Positions 1 to 6,121 of a DNA stretch of 6,121 nucleotides are shown here, piece after piece. Below the pieces are notes generated by a model. The model searched no databases. It was not told the DNA's origin and saw nothing but the letters and a program-made list of their open reading frames with translations. Numbering within the stretch: position 1 is the stretch's first letter; each line of letters starts with the position of its first letter. The DNA comes from Oscillospiraceae bacterium (GTDB lineage Bacteria; Bacillota; Clostridia; Oscillospirales; Oscillospiraceae): positions 1 through 6,121 of the forward strand of contig JAEDKB010000101.1 of NCBI GenBank assembly GCA_016296045.1, read 5' to 3'. The position numbers and the translations under genes were made by a program.

Positions 1-2
1 AC

Positions 3-209
3 TCCGTGAGCATTGCTGATAAAGCGCTTATGGCGGAAGAAAAGCTTGCGATCATTCTCGGCACCGAGGGCGACGGTCTATCCGGCAGCACGATTGCCGA
101 CTGCGACTACACCGTCCGCATCCCGATGTCGCACGGTGTGGATTCCCTGAATGTCGCGGCAGCCAGCGCCGTTGCCTTCTGGCAGCTCGGAAAAAGGCTG
201 ACACCCTAA
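3..209 (+). CDS. SpoU/TrmH-family RNA 2'-O-methyltransferase, C-terminal end (5' truncated)
   Basis: The last 68 codons of a SPOUT-superfamily methyltransferase, with the reading frame open to the left edge. These enzymes use S-adenosylmethionine to methylate a ribose 2'-OH in tRNA or rRNA, usually as cytoplasmic dimers. Two C-terminal SpoU signatures are visible. The first is ILGTEGDGL (nt 51-80), the glycine-rich AdoMet-binding loop with the conserved Glu. The second is RIPMSHGVDSLNVAAASAV (nt 117-173), with the invariant Ser-Leu-Asn-Val of the trefoil knot. The protein ends nine residues after the final helix, as is usual for the family. The catalytic Arg motif and any N-terminal substrate-binding domain lie outside the window, so the target RNA and exact subfamily cannot be named. 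The GTG at position 6 is internal, not the start. No convincing terminator follows; the next gene begins 76 bp downstream behind its own candidate promoter. Confidence 0.9.
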   Translation, partial: SVSIADKALMAEEKLAIILGTEGDGLSGSTIADCDYTVRIPMSHGVDSLNVAAASAVAFWQLGKRLTP

Positions 210-213
210 AAAC

Positions 214-242
214 TTGCTTTTTCTGCTGAAATAATTTAATAT
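214..242 (+). promoter_or_regulatory. Candidate sigma-A promoter for the SLH-protein gene
   Basis: TTGCTT (214-219) and TAATAT (237-242) are separated by 17 bp in an AT-rich stretch, giving four of six matches to each consensus box. A start near 249 would leave a short leader of about 37 nt before the ATG at 286. The box scores are modest and neighbouring AT-rich hexamers could also serve as the -10, so this is a plausible rather than firm call. Confidence 0.4.
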
Positions 243-285
243 ATATGTATACGGTGAAACCGGTTTATCAGGAAGGAGAAAAAAT

Positions 286-1299
286 ATGAAAAAAACAATT
301 AGTATGCTGCTCTTGGTTTGCATCGTCCTCTCAGTCTTCGCAATGACCGTCTCAGCAGTGGATGTCATCGACTATGTGAAGCTCGAAACCTCCAACAAAG
401 CCGTTGTCGGAAACCCGATCATCGAGTTTCAGTATGATGTCGCGGCAGCCTCAGCCTGCCATATCGGCGGTGCGAATACACAATATCTTGACAGCAACGG
501 AAACTGGCAGACAACCGGTCCGCTTGGTGACAAATTATTTGAGTACAATGTCGAATACCGCTTTGAACTGTGGCTTTATCCGAACAACGAACATCTCTGC
601 TTCGACAGCGCCAATCTTCCGACCATAGATGTCCCCACGGGAACCACCATCACGATCGAGGATATTGCAAAAGACGGCAGTCTGCACTGCTACTTCCATA
701 TCGGCAAGCCGAAGGTGGTTCCTCCCTCCATGTTCTTCAATGATGTCCACACTTCGGACTGGTTCTATCACGATGTGGAGTATGTATACTATAATTTGAT
801 GATGAACGGTGTCGGAAACGGCAACTTTGACCCAAGCGGCACCTGCACCAGAGCAATGGTCGTTACGGTTCTCTATCGTCTGATGGGAGAGCCTTCTATC
901 GGCGCGGTTCTTTGCCCGTTCAAGGATGTTCCGGAAGGCGAATGGTACACAGATGCCGTCAAATGGGCAGAAATCAACGGTGTGGTAAACGGCACGAGCG
1001 CGATAACCTTTGACCCAAACACGCCGGTTTCGCGTGAGCAGCTTGCAACGATCATCTGCCGCTTTGCAAAGGAATGTCTGCACAAGGACGTATCCGACGG
1101 CATTATGCTGGTCGGCTTTACGGACAGAAATCAGATTTCCGCCTGGGCCACCGACGCGCTGAGCTGGGCATTCGCACACGGAATTGTCGGCGGCACCGAT
1201 ACCGCAACCGGCAAATACCTCTATCCGCAAAACAACGCCTCCCGCTGTGAGGTTGCCGCGATTCTGCATCGCTTCTGCGCTGAATATATGGATAAATAA
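286..1299 (+). CDS. Secreted protein with beta-rich N-terminal module and three SLH domains
   Basis: A complete 337-residue exported protein. Residues 1-24 form a classic signal peptide: MKK, a hydrophobic core, then a VSA cleavage site before VDVIDY. Residues about 26-145 look like one small beta-sandwich module. The pattern of a W in one strand, F-x-Y-x-V-x-Y-R-F, then F before a V-x-x-G-T turn resembles repeat modules in secreted gut Clostridia proteins; this match is from memory and weak. After a KPKVVPP linker come three SLH domains at about 150-203, 211-264 and 277-335. Each has a D-W/A-Y/T-x-D-A/V start, a G-V/I-V/x-N/G-G turn and a final helix. The canonical TRAE of SLH repeats appears as TRAM, SREQ and SRCE. 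SLH triplets usually bind pyruvylated secondary cell-wall polymer, so wall display is inferred. The start is supported by GGAAGGAG at 271-278, 7 nt from ATG. No catalytic domain is visible, and its ligand or role is unknown. Confidence 0.93.
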   Translation: MKKTISMLLLVCIVLSVFAMTVSAVDVIDYVKLETSNKAVVGNPIIEFQYDVAAASACHIGGANTQYLDSNGNWQTTGPLGDKLFEYNVEYRFELWLYPNNEHLCFDSANLPTIDVPTGTTITIEDIAKDGSLHCYFHIGKPKVVPPSMFFNDVHTSDWFYHDVEYVYYNLMMNGVGNGNFDPSGTCTRAMVVTVLYRLMGEPSIGAVLCPFKDVPEGEWYTDAVKWAEINGVVNGTSAITFDPNTPVSREQLATIICRFAKECLHKDVSDGIMLVGFTDRNQISAWATDALSWAFAHGIVGGTDTATGKYLYPQNNASRCEVAAILHRFCAEYMDK

Positions 1300-1306
1300 T
1301 TGTTTC

Positions 1307-1333
1307 TGAGGGGCTGCGAAAAGCAGCCCCTCA
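1307..1333 (+). terminator. GC-rich hairpin after the SLH gene, probable terminator
   Basis: An 11-bp perfect stem, TGAGGGGCTGC (1307-1317) against GCAGCCCCTCA (1323-1333), closes a GAAAA loop and begins 8 nt after the stop codon. Position and strength fit a transcription terminator. However, the bases just downstream are AAACTGTC rather than a U-tract, and the minus strand has none either. It could be a Rho-dependent or weak terminator, or a 3'-end stabilising structure. Confidence 0.55.
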
Positions 1334-1369
1334 AACTGTCCGAAAGCCGTGTTTTATCCCTTTTCCTTA

Positions 1370-1405
1370 TCATTCTGAGGAGCGCAGTGACCGAAAAATC
1401 TTTTT
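1370..1405 (+). repeat. Dispersed intergenic repeat, copy A
   Basis: A 36-nt element starting TCATTCTGAGGAGCGCAGTG and ending in AATCTTTTT. It matches copy B (1421-1455) at about 30 of 36 aligned columns, including one single-base gap. This type of sequence (CATTC-GAGGA-CGCAGTGAC-GA-AATCT) is one I recognise as recurring between genes in many bacterial genomes, often in clusters. No gene or transposase is attached to it here. Confidence 0.75.
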
Positions 1406-1420
1406 CCCGTCCCTCCTTTG

Positions 1421-1455
1421 TCATTCCGAGGAACGCAGTGACGAGGAATCTTTTC
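1421..1455 (+). repeat. Dispersed intergenic repeat, copy B
   Basis: The better-preserved copy, starting TCATTCCGAGGAACGCAGTG and ending GAGGAATCTTTTC. It begins 51 bp after the start of copy A in the same orientation. Its outer ends carry a short inverted repeat (ATTCC/GGAAT), and CGAGGAA occurs twice inside it. Translated, the copy gives a VIPRNAVTRNL-like peptide, a known kind of false protein arising from such repeats. Confidence 0.78.
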
Positions 1456-1459
1456 GCTG

Positions 1460-1494
1460 TCACTTCGGAGGACATACCAAAAAAAATCTGTTTC
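1460..1494 (+). repeat. Dispersed intergenic repeat, decayed copy C (tentative)
   Basis: TCACTTCGGAGGAC begins 39 bp after the start of copy B and is followed by an A-run and ATCTGTTTC. It keeps the TCA-x-T-x-CG-x-x-G-x-A opening and the AATCT-like end but matches copy B at only about half its positions. Because it sits in register after two better copies, I read it as a relic third unit, with low certainty. Confidence 0.35.
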
Positions 1495-1525
1495 GGTGAC
1501 GACGACATAGAATGTCCGGTTTTTC

Positions 1526-1555
1526 TTGACAGGGGCACGTTCTCCATGGTAAACT
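1526..1555 (+). promoter_or_regulatory. Candidate sigma-A promoter for mfd
   Basis: A perfect -35 box TTGACA (1526-1531) is followed after 18 bp by TAAACT (1550-1555), four of six matches to TATAAT. A start near 1562 would give a leader of about 110 nt that contains the stem-loops at 1565-1579 and 1601-1647. It is the best promoter candidate between the hairpin at 1307-1333 and mfd; the -10 box and spacing are imperfect. Confidence 0.45.
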
Positions 1556-1564
1556 ACAACCGGT

Positions 1565-1579
1565 CTGCCGAAACGGCAG
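1565..1579 (+). other. Small stem-loop in presumed mfd leader
   Basis: CTGCCG (1565-1570) and CGGCAG (1574-1579) form a 6-bp GC-rich stem with an AAA loop, right at the start of the predicted transcript. No U-tract follows, so it is not a terminator. It might stabilise the 5' end of the mRNA or be incidental. Confidence 0.35.
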
Positions 1580-1600
1580 CAAAACATGGCACATAAAGAT

Positions 1601-1647
1601 ACGCAAGACGGAAATCGGACAATGCTCCGATTTCCGCGTTCGTGCGT
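1601..1647 (+). other. Extended stem-loop just upstream of mfd
   Basis: CGGAAATCGGA (1609-1619) pairs perfectly over 11 bp with TCCGATTTCCG (1626-1636) around a 6-nt loop. Below an internal loop, ACGCA (1601-1605) pairs with TGCGT (1643-1647), extending the structure. It ends 10 nt before the CGGAG ribosome binding site and has no U-tract in either direction, which argues against a simple terminator. A structured leader or a protein-binding hairpin is possible. I do not recognise it as any riboswitch or ribosomal-protein leader class. Confidence 0.55.
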
Positions 1648-1673
1648 ACGGAAAAAACGGAGTATTTTGAAGT

Positions 1674-4600
1674 ATGGAACATCTGCTCAACGCCCTGAAT
1701 AATCTGCCTGATTATCGGCGGCTGATCAATTGCATAGAAAAAAATCAAACCGTCGGTGTTTCCGGTGCCGCTCAGATCAACCGCTCACACCTGATCGCCT
1801 CCGTTCTGCATGAAACCAAGCGTCCTGCTTTGATTATTTGTCAGGATGAAATGGCGGCGCGCCGTACGCAGGCCGAGCTTGCCGCCTTTTTGGGGCAGGA
1901 GGCGCCGATTCTGCCCTCCCGCGATCTGGCGTTCTACAGTGCCTCGGCCATCTCTCGCGGCTGGGAGCAAAAACGTCTGCGATTGTTTTACGATTTTGCC
2001 CGCGGCAATCTGAACTGCCTGCTGACCACATGGGAAGCCTTATCTGTCCGCACCATGCCGAAGGAATGTCTGTTTAGCAGCTCAATTTCGCTCAAAATCG
2101 GTGCACAAATCGCTCTTGACGAAATTTGCGCCCGTTTGGTGCAGGCAGGCTACACCCGTGGCACTCTGGTAGAAGGCGTTGGGCAGTTCTCCGTGCGCGG
2201 CGGAATTCTGGACGTTTTTTCTCCTGCGCATGACTATCCGGTACGCATTGAATTTTTTGGTGATGAAATTGACGCGATGGGCTTTTTTGATACGGTCACC
2301 CAGCGTCGTACGGAAAATGTCGATGAGCTGATGATTCTGCCGGTTGCGGAAACCCTGCCTCGGCTTCATCCCAACGGGGCGGAGGGTCTGGCTGCGGATA
2401 TCGAAGCGCAGATGGCACGCCTCCGCCGCCGCAAAACGCCCAACGAAACACTGCTGCGCACCCTTGCCGAGGACGCGGAGGTACTGAGAAGCGGCGCAAG
2501 CCTTCCGACCGCCGACCGCTATCTGTCGCTGATCTATCCTGAATTTGCCTGCGCGGCAAACTATATCTCCTCGGAAACCATCGTGTTTTTCTGCGATCAC
2601 GGCAATCTTCACCGCGCCGCAAACCGCTGCATTGACGAAGAGGGTCTGATGCTGGACAGTTTGCTGGAATCCGGAATTCTGTGCGGCGAGCTGTGCGAAT
2701 TTTCCGCCGACTGGGAGGGCGTATGTGACCGCTTCTCCGGCCACGCGGCGGTCTTTCTCGACTCCTTCCTCGCAGCCGCCTATCCGCATAGCCTGCAACC
2801 AAAGGAGCTTTGCAGCATTCTTGCCAAGCAGCTTCCGTCCTACGGCGGAAATCTGGATGTGGCGGCAACCGATCTGGAACACTATCAGAAAAATGACTTT
2901 GCCTCGCTTGTTCTTTGCGGCAATCGCAGACGCGGAGAAATTCTGGCCGAACAGCTTCGTGACAAAGGGTTGTCTGCCTTTCTTGCCTTCCCGTTGACGG
3001 CGATGCCCAAGCCGGGACAGATCCTGCTGACGGACGGCGCACTGCCGAACGGCATGGAGTATCCCGAATTAAAGCTTGCCGTTCTGACCGAAGGACAGCT
3101 TTTGACACAAATCGCGCAAAAACCGCGCAAAAAACGTCAAAAAGCATCAAACCGTCAGAAGCTGGATTCCTTTGCCGACCTTTCACCGGGCGATTTGATC
3201 GTCCACGAGTACCACGGCATCGGCCGTTATGTCTGCATGGAGCAGATCAAAATTGACGGCGCGGTCAAGGATTATGTGAAAATTGCCTATCAGGGCACGG
3301 ACATTCTGTATGTTCCGGCAACGCAGCTCGACCTGATCGGCAAATACATCGGCGGCGGTGAGGACGCGCCCGTCAAGCTGAACAAGCTCGGCGGCGACCA
3401 ATGGGCAAAGACAAAATCCCGCGCAAAGGCCGCCGCGAAGGATCTTGCAGACGGACTGATCAAGCTCTATGCCGAGCGCAAACGGCTGCCCGGCTTTGCT
3501 TTTGCGGCAGATACACCGTGGCAGGCGGAATTTGAACAGAATTTCCCCTTTGCGGAAACCGACGATCAGCTCCGCTCCATCGAAGAGATCAAGAGCGATA
3601 TGGAATCGCCGCAGCCGATGGATCGTCTGCTCTGCGGCGATGTCGGCTTCGGGAAGACCGAGGTGGCGCTGCGCGCTGCGATGAAGGCGATTCTTGACGG
3701 CAAGCAGGTTGCCATTCTGGTTCCGACCACGGTGCTTGCTCAGCAGCACTACACCACAGCCGTCAATCGTTTTCGCGGCTTCCCCGTGCAGATCGGTATG
3801 CTGTCGCGTTTCTGCACCGCCGCGCAGCAAAAGAAAACGCTTGCCGATCTGCGTGCCGGAACGCTCGATTTGATTATCGGCACGCACAAACTGCTGCAAA
3901 AAGAGGTTCAGTTCAAGGATCTCGGTCTGCTGATTGTAGACGAGGAGCAGCGCTTCGGCGTTTCTCACAAAGAAAAATTAAAGGAACTTTCCCGTGGCGT
4001 GGACGTCTTAACCTTGTCGGCAACCCCGATTCCGCGCACGCTGAACATGGCGCTTTCCGGTCTGCGCGATATGTCCACCATTGAAGAACCCCCGCATGAC
4101 CGCTATCCGGTACAGACCTTTGTGCTCGAATACGCCGAACCGGTTCTCATTGACGCAATGCGCCGTGAGATCGAGCGCGGCGGCCAGGTCTATTTTCTCC
4201 ATAACCGCGTGGAATCCATTGCGCAGTGTGCCGCACGGATCAAAAAGGCACTTCCGGATGCCGCCATCGGCATTGCCCACGGCAAGATGGGAGAGGAAGA
4301 GCTGTCTGAGGTGATGCAGCAAATGGTTGACAACGAGCTGCAAATCCTCGTCTGCACGACCATCATCGAAACCGGCATTGACATTCCGAACGTCAACACC
4401 CTCATCATCGAGGATGCCGACAAACTCGGCCTTGCCCAGCTTCATCAGATTCGCGGGCGCGTCGGACGAAGCAGCCGCCATGCCTACGCCTATCTGACCT
4501 TCCGGCGCGGCAAGGTGCTGACGGAAATTGCGGAAAAGCGCCTGAACGCCATCCGCGATTATGCCGAATTCGGCTCCGGCTTTAAAATTGCCATGCGTGA

Positions 4601-5180
4601 TCTGGAGATTCGCGGCGCAGGCAATCTGCTCGGCGCGGCGCAGTCGGGTCATATGCTCTCGGTTGGCTATGATCTTTATCTGAAGCTGCTGGAGGAGGCG
4701 GTTTTGGAGGAGCGCGGCGAAAAGCCCGTGCAGGAGGTCTCCTGTACCGCCGATCTGGATGTGACGGCGAATATCGACAAACAATTTGTTTCCTCCGGAG
4801 AGCAGAGAATGGATCTTTACCGCCGCATGGCGGCCATCCGCTCGCAGGAGGATGCCGATGAGCTGCTTGATGAGATCGTTGACCGCTACGGCGATCCGCC
4901 CAAGGGCGCAATGAATCTGATCTCCATTGCTCTGCTGCGCGCCAAGGCGGCCGCTGCCGGAATTTCCGACATCTCTCAAAAGGGCAGGACGATCCATTTC
5001 CGGCTGGAAAAATTTGAATTTGAAGCCGTAGCTGCGCTGTGCGGTCAGCCGGAATACAAAAATCGGATTTTCCTCGCGCCCAAAACCGATCAGCCGCTGC
5101 TGACGTTAAAGCTGGCAGCCGGCGAAAATCCGCTCAAGGCGGCGCAAGCGCTGGTAAAATCCTATCAGAGCGCTTTGTAA
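1674..5180 (+). CDS. mfd: Transcription-repair-coupling factor Mfd
   Basis: A complete 1168-residue Mfd, the usual length. This ATP-driven DNA translocase pushes RNA polymerase stalled at lesions off the template and recruits UvrA for nucleotide excision repair. Residues 1 to about 340 are the UvrB-like region, with GQFSVRGGILDVF at 170-182 and a degenerate, non-catalytic nucleotide site. A variable middle (about 350-480) and a basic linker (483-498) lead to the RNA-polymerase-interaction domain at about 500-575 (VHEYHGIGRY at 510-519). The RecG-like motor has Walker A GDVGFGKT (655-662), DEEQ (756-759), SATPIPRT from 782 and QIRGRVGR (925-932). The TRG translocation motif follows (GSGFKIAMRDLEIRGAGN, 967-984), then the C-terminal TRCF/D7 domain from about 1023. 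All key motifs are intact. An in-frame TGA at 1668-1670 makes ATG 1674 the earliest possible start. The ribosome site CGGAG (1658-1662) is weak and 11 nt away. The pth gene often found upstream in Firmicutes is absent. Confidence 0.98.
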   Translation: MEHLLNALNNLPDYRRLINCIEKNQTVGVSGAAQINRSHLIASVLHETKRPALIICQDEMAARRTQAELAAFLGQEAPILPSRDLAFYSASAISRGWEQKRLRLFYDFARGNLNCLLTTWEALSVRTMPKECLFSSSISLKIGAQIALDEICARLVQAGYTRGTLVEGVGQFSVRGGILDVFSPAHDYPVRIEFFGDEIDAMGFFDTVTQRRTENVDELMILPVAETLPRLHPNGAEGLAADIEAQMARLRRRKTPNETLLRTLAEDAEVLRSGASLPTADRYLSLIYPEFACAANYISSETIVFFCDHGNLHRAANRCIDEEGLMLDSLLESGILCGELCEFSADWEGVCDRFSGHAAVFLDSFLAAAYPHSLQPKELCSILAKQLPSYGGNLDVAATDLEHYQKNDFASLVLCGNRRRGEILAEQLRDKGLSAFLAFPLTAMPKPGQILLTDGALPNGMEYPELKLAVLTEGQLLTQIAQKPRKKRQKASNRQKLDSFADLSPGDLIVHEYHGIGRYVCMEQIKIDGAVKDYVKIAYQGTDILYVPATQLDLIGKYIGGGEDAPVKLNKLGGDQWAKTKSRAKAAAKDLADGLIKLYAERKRLPGFAFAADTPWQAEFEQNFPFAETDDQLRSIEEIKSDMESPQPMDRLLCGDVGFGKTEVALRAAMKAILDGKQVAILVPTTVLAQQHYTTAVNRFRGFPVQIGMLSRFCTAAQQKKTLADLRAGTLDLIIGTHKLLQKEVQFKDLGLLIVDEEQRFGVSHKEKLKELSRGVDVLTLSATPIPRTLNMALSGLRDMSTIEEPPHDRYPVQTFVLEYAEPVLIDAMRREIERGGQVYFLHNRVESIAQCAARIKKALPDAAIGIAHGKMGEEELSEVMQQMVDNELQILVCTTIIETGIDIPNVNTLIIEDADKLGLAQLHQIRGRVGRSSRHAYAYLTFRRGKVLTEIAEKRLNAIRDYAEFGSGFKIAMRDLEIRGAGNLLGAAQSGHMLSVGYDLYLKLLEEAVLEERGEKPVQEVSCTADLDVTANIDKQFVSSGEQRMDLYRRMAAIRSQEDADELLDEIVDRYGDPPKGAMNLISIALLRAKAAAAGISDISQKGRTIHFRLEKFEFEAVAALCGQPEYKNRIFLAPKTDQPLLTLKLAAGENPLKAAQALVKSYQSAL

Positions 5181-5230
5181 ATCCCGTTTTGACCTTTGCC
5201 GCAGCACCTTTGGCGGCGCGCTCAAAATGG

Positions 5231-5259
5231 TTTACATAATTTTACATGTTTGCTATACT
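5231..5259 (+). promoter_or_regulatory. Upstream candidate sigma-A promoter (P1) of the VanW-like gene
   Basis: TTTACA (5231-5236) and TATACT (5254-5259) are separated by an ideal 17 bp, with five of six matches in each box. The -35 lies within a TTTACAT direct repeat (5231-5237 and 5241-5247, a 10-bp period). A start near 5266 would add about 95 nt of leader and run through the second promoter. Confidence 0.55.
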
Positions 5260-5277
5260 TTATTTTTCTAAATTCTG

Positions 5278-5305
5278 TTGCAATTTGTCGAAAGTTAGAT
5301 ATAAT
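5278..5305 (+). promoter_or_regulatory. Proximal candidate sigma-A promoter (P2) of the VanW-like gene
   Basis: TTGCAA (5278-5283) and a perfect TATAAT (5300-5305) are separated by 16 bp. The predicted start near 5312 leaves a leader of about 49 nt ending in the ribosome site AAAGGAAG (5347-5354). A 9-bp direct repeat, CGAAAGTTA, lies at 5289-5297 in the spacer and again at 5319-5327, which would be just inside the transcript. Confidence 0.6.
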
Positions 5306-5360
5306 AAGTATACACAAACGAAAGTTATGCATTTTCAATGCCAAATAAAGGAAGATTAGC

Positions 5361-6121
5361 ATGGGTAAGTTTGAAAAAGAAACACATCCGCAGACACGGC
5401 GGACTTCCTCGGCTCGGAACACCTCCGGCTCCCGCAGCGCGGCAGCCTCTCGCAAGCCCGCTCCGAGAAAGAAGAAAAAGAAGAACAATCTGCCGCTGAT
5501 TCTGGGCATCATGATTGCCCTGATCGTGGTTGTCGCCTGCGTCGGCGGCTATATCATGTTCCACGACAACGGCCGAATCTCCCAGAATGTCTATATTGCC
5601 GGCATCGATGTCGGCGGTATGACGAGAGACGAGGCTTTGCAGGCACTTCGCAAGGTCTCGCTGGATCAGGATTTGGATATCCGCTTCTATACGAAGGGCG
5701 ATACCTTCCCGCTTTATACCACCACTTACGATCCTGCCACGGATATTGAAGTCGATATCTACGGCAAACCGCTGGAGCAGGAAGAAGGCGAGGAGCCTTC
5801 CGCAACGGCGGCAACCGAGGCCGAAACCGAGGAAATCATCACCGATGAGGATGCTCCGAAGGACGAAAACGGTGTTCCCTACGTTCTCGACCAGACCCTT
5901 ACGCTCTCTGCGGAAAATGTAGAAATCACGTTTGATAAAGAGGGTGCCGTCGAGGAAGCCTACAAAATCGGCCGTGACAGCGGCTCCAAGTTCAACGCCG
6001 ACCGTGTGGATGTCGATATCTCCAAGTATGTAACGACCAATGAGGACTATATCCGTCAATCGCTGGTCAACACGCTGGAGGATGCCGTCTGCATCGGCAC
6101 GGAAACCCATATTGAAAATAC
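5361..6121 (+). CDS. Membrane-anchored VanW/YoaR-like cell-wall protein with PG_binding_4-type region (3' truncated)
   Basis: The first 253 codons of an envelope protein, still open at the right edge. Residues 1-41 are a basic, Ser/Ala/Arg-rich cytoplasmic tail ending in a run of lysines. Residues 44-66 form one transmembrane helix, followed by an extracellular part (inferred by the positive-inside rule). NVYIAGIDVGGMTRDEALQAL (76-96) is the typical opening of VanW/YoaR-like proteins and of PG_binding_4-containing L,D-transpeptidases. The segment from about 179 to 208, TLSAENVEITFD then AYKIGRDSG, fits the end of a PG_binding_4 domain. Between them lies an acidic, low-complexity stretch at about 133-170. 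The part that would show a VanW domain or a YkuD catalytic Cys is outside the window, so the two alternatives cannot be separated. The start is firm: AAAGGAAG lies 6 nt upstream and an in-frame TAA lies at 5346-5348. A peptidoglycan-related role is inferred. Confidence 0.82.
   Translation, partial: MGKFEKETHPQTRRTSSARNTSGSRSAAASRKPAPRKKKKKNNLPLILGIMIALIVVVACVGGYIMFHDNGRISQNVYIAGIDVGGMTRDEALQALRKVSLDQDLDIRFYTKGDTFPLYTTTYDPATDIEVDIYGKPLEQEEGEEPSATAATEAETEEIITDEDAPKDENGVPYVLDQTLTLSAENVEITFDKEGAVEEAYKIGRDSGSKFNADRVDVDISKYVTTNEDYIRQSLVNTLEDAVCIGTETHIEN

Noticed and set aside
535..1269. Minus-strand reading frame of 244 codons inside the SLH gene
   Set aside because: It is fully antisense to a gene with a clear signal peptide and three SLH domains, and its translation has no recognisable motif.
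1370..1494. Repeat cluster as a CRISPR array
   Set aside because: There are only two clear units, the repeats are imperfect, the spacers are unequal and low in complexity, and no cas gene is present.
1300..1596. Open reading frame of 98 codons starting at TTG, with a VIPRNAVTRNL-like peptide
   Set aside because: It has no ribosome binding site, starts directly after the SLH stop codon, runs through the terminator-like hairpin, and its recognisable peptide is simply the translation of the dispersed repeat. This is a known type of false protein.
1546..1596. 16-codon ATG reading frame (MVNYNRSAETAAKHGT) as a leader peptide for mfd
   Set aside because: Its start lies upstream of the predicted transcription start, it has only a weak AGGGG 10 nt upstream, and it shows no run of one regulatory amino acid as attenuator peptides do.
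5168..5223. GAGCGC/GCGCTC and GCCGC/GCGGC inverted repeats around the mfd stop codon as a terminator
   Set aside because: The stems are only 5-6 bp with a long loop, overlap the coding end, and are not followed by a U-tract. No convincing mfd terminator is visible.
5325..6110. Long minus-strand reading frame (261 codons) opposite the VanW-like gene
   Set aside because: It is a shadow of the + strand gene, which has a promoter, a ribosome site, a transmembrane helix and a family motif. The minus-strand product shows no recognisable features.

Overview
The window looks like chromosomal housekeeping sequence from a low-to-mid GC Firmicute of the class Clostridia, most likely a gut Oscillospiraceae/Ruminococcaceae relative. 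That placement is inference. It rests on strong Gram-positive ribosome binding sites, sigma-A-type promoters, a secreted protein with three S-layer homology (SLH) repeats, a membrane-anchored protein of the VanW/PG_binding_4 type, and a full-length Gram-positive-like Mfd. All four genes read on the + strand.

Layout: (1) 3-209, the C-terminal end of a SpoU/TrmH-family RNA 2'-O-methyltransferase, cut by the left edge. (2) 286-1299, a complete secreted 337-residue protein: signal peptide, a small beta-rich module, then three SLH domains. It is followed by an 11-bp GC-rich hairpin at 1307-1333. (3) 1334-1673, about 340 bp with no believable gene. It holds two clear copies and one decayed copy of a dispersed intergenic repeat (1370-1494), a good candidate promoter (1526-1555) and stem-loops in the presumed mfd leader (1565-1647). 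(4) 1674-5180, the complete mfd gene (1168 residues), with all helicase motifs intact. (5) 5181-5360, an AT-rich intergenic stretch with two tandem sigma-A-like promoters and short direct repeats. (6) 5361 to the right edge, the N-terminal 253 codons of a membrane-anchored cell-wall protein with a VanW/YoaR-like PG_binding_4 region. It is open at the window end and carries an unusual acidic insert.

The genes do not form an obvious pathway. RNA modification, a wall-associated SLH protein, transcription-coupled repair and a cell-envelope protein sit side by side, and each gene after the first has its own candidate promoter. I see no CRISPR array, transposase, phage gene, tRNA or rRNA, and no sign of an undescribed multi-gene system. 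The points most worth a second look are the tandem dispersed repeat, the structured mfd leader, the double promoter with phased direct repeats, and the acidic insert in the last protein.
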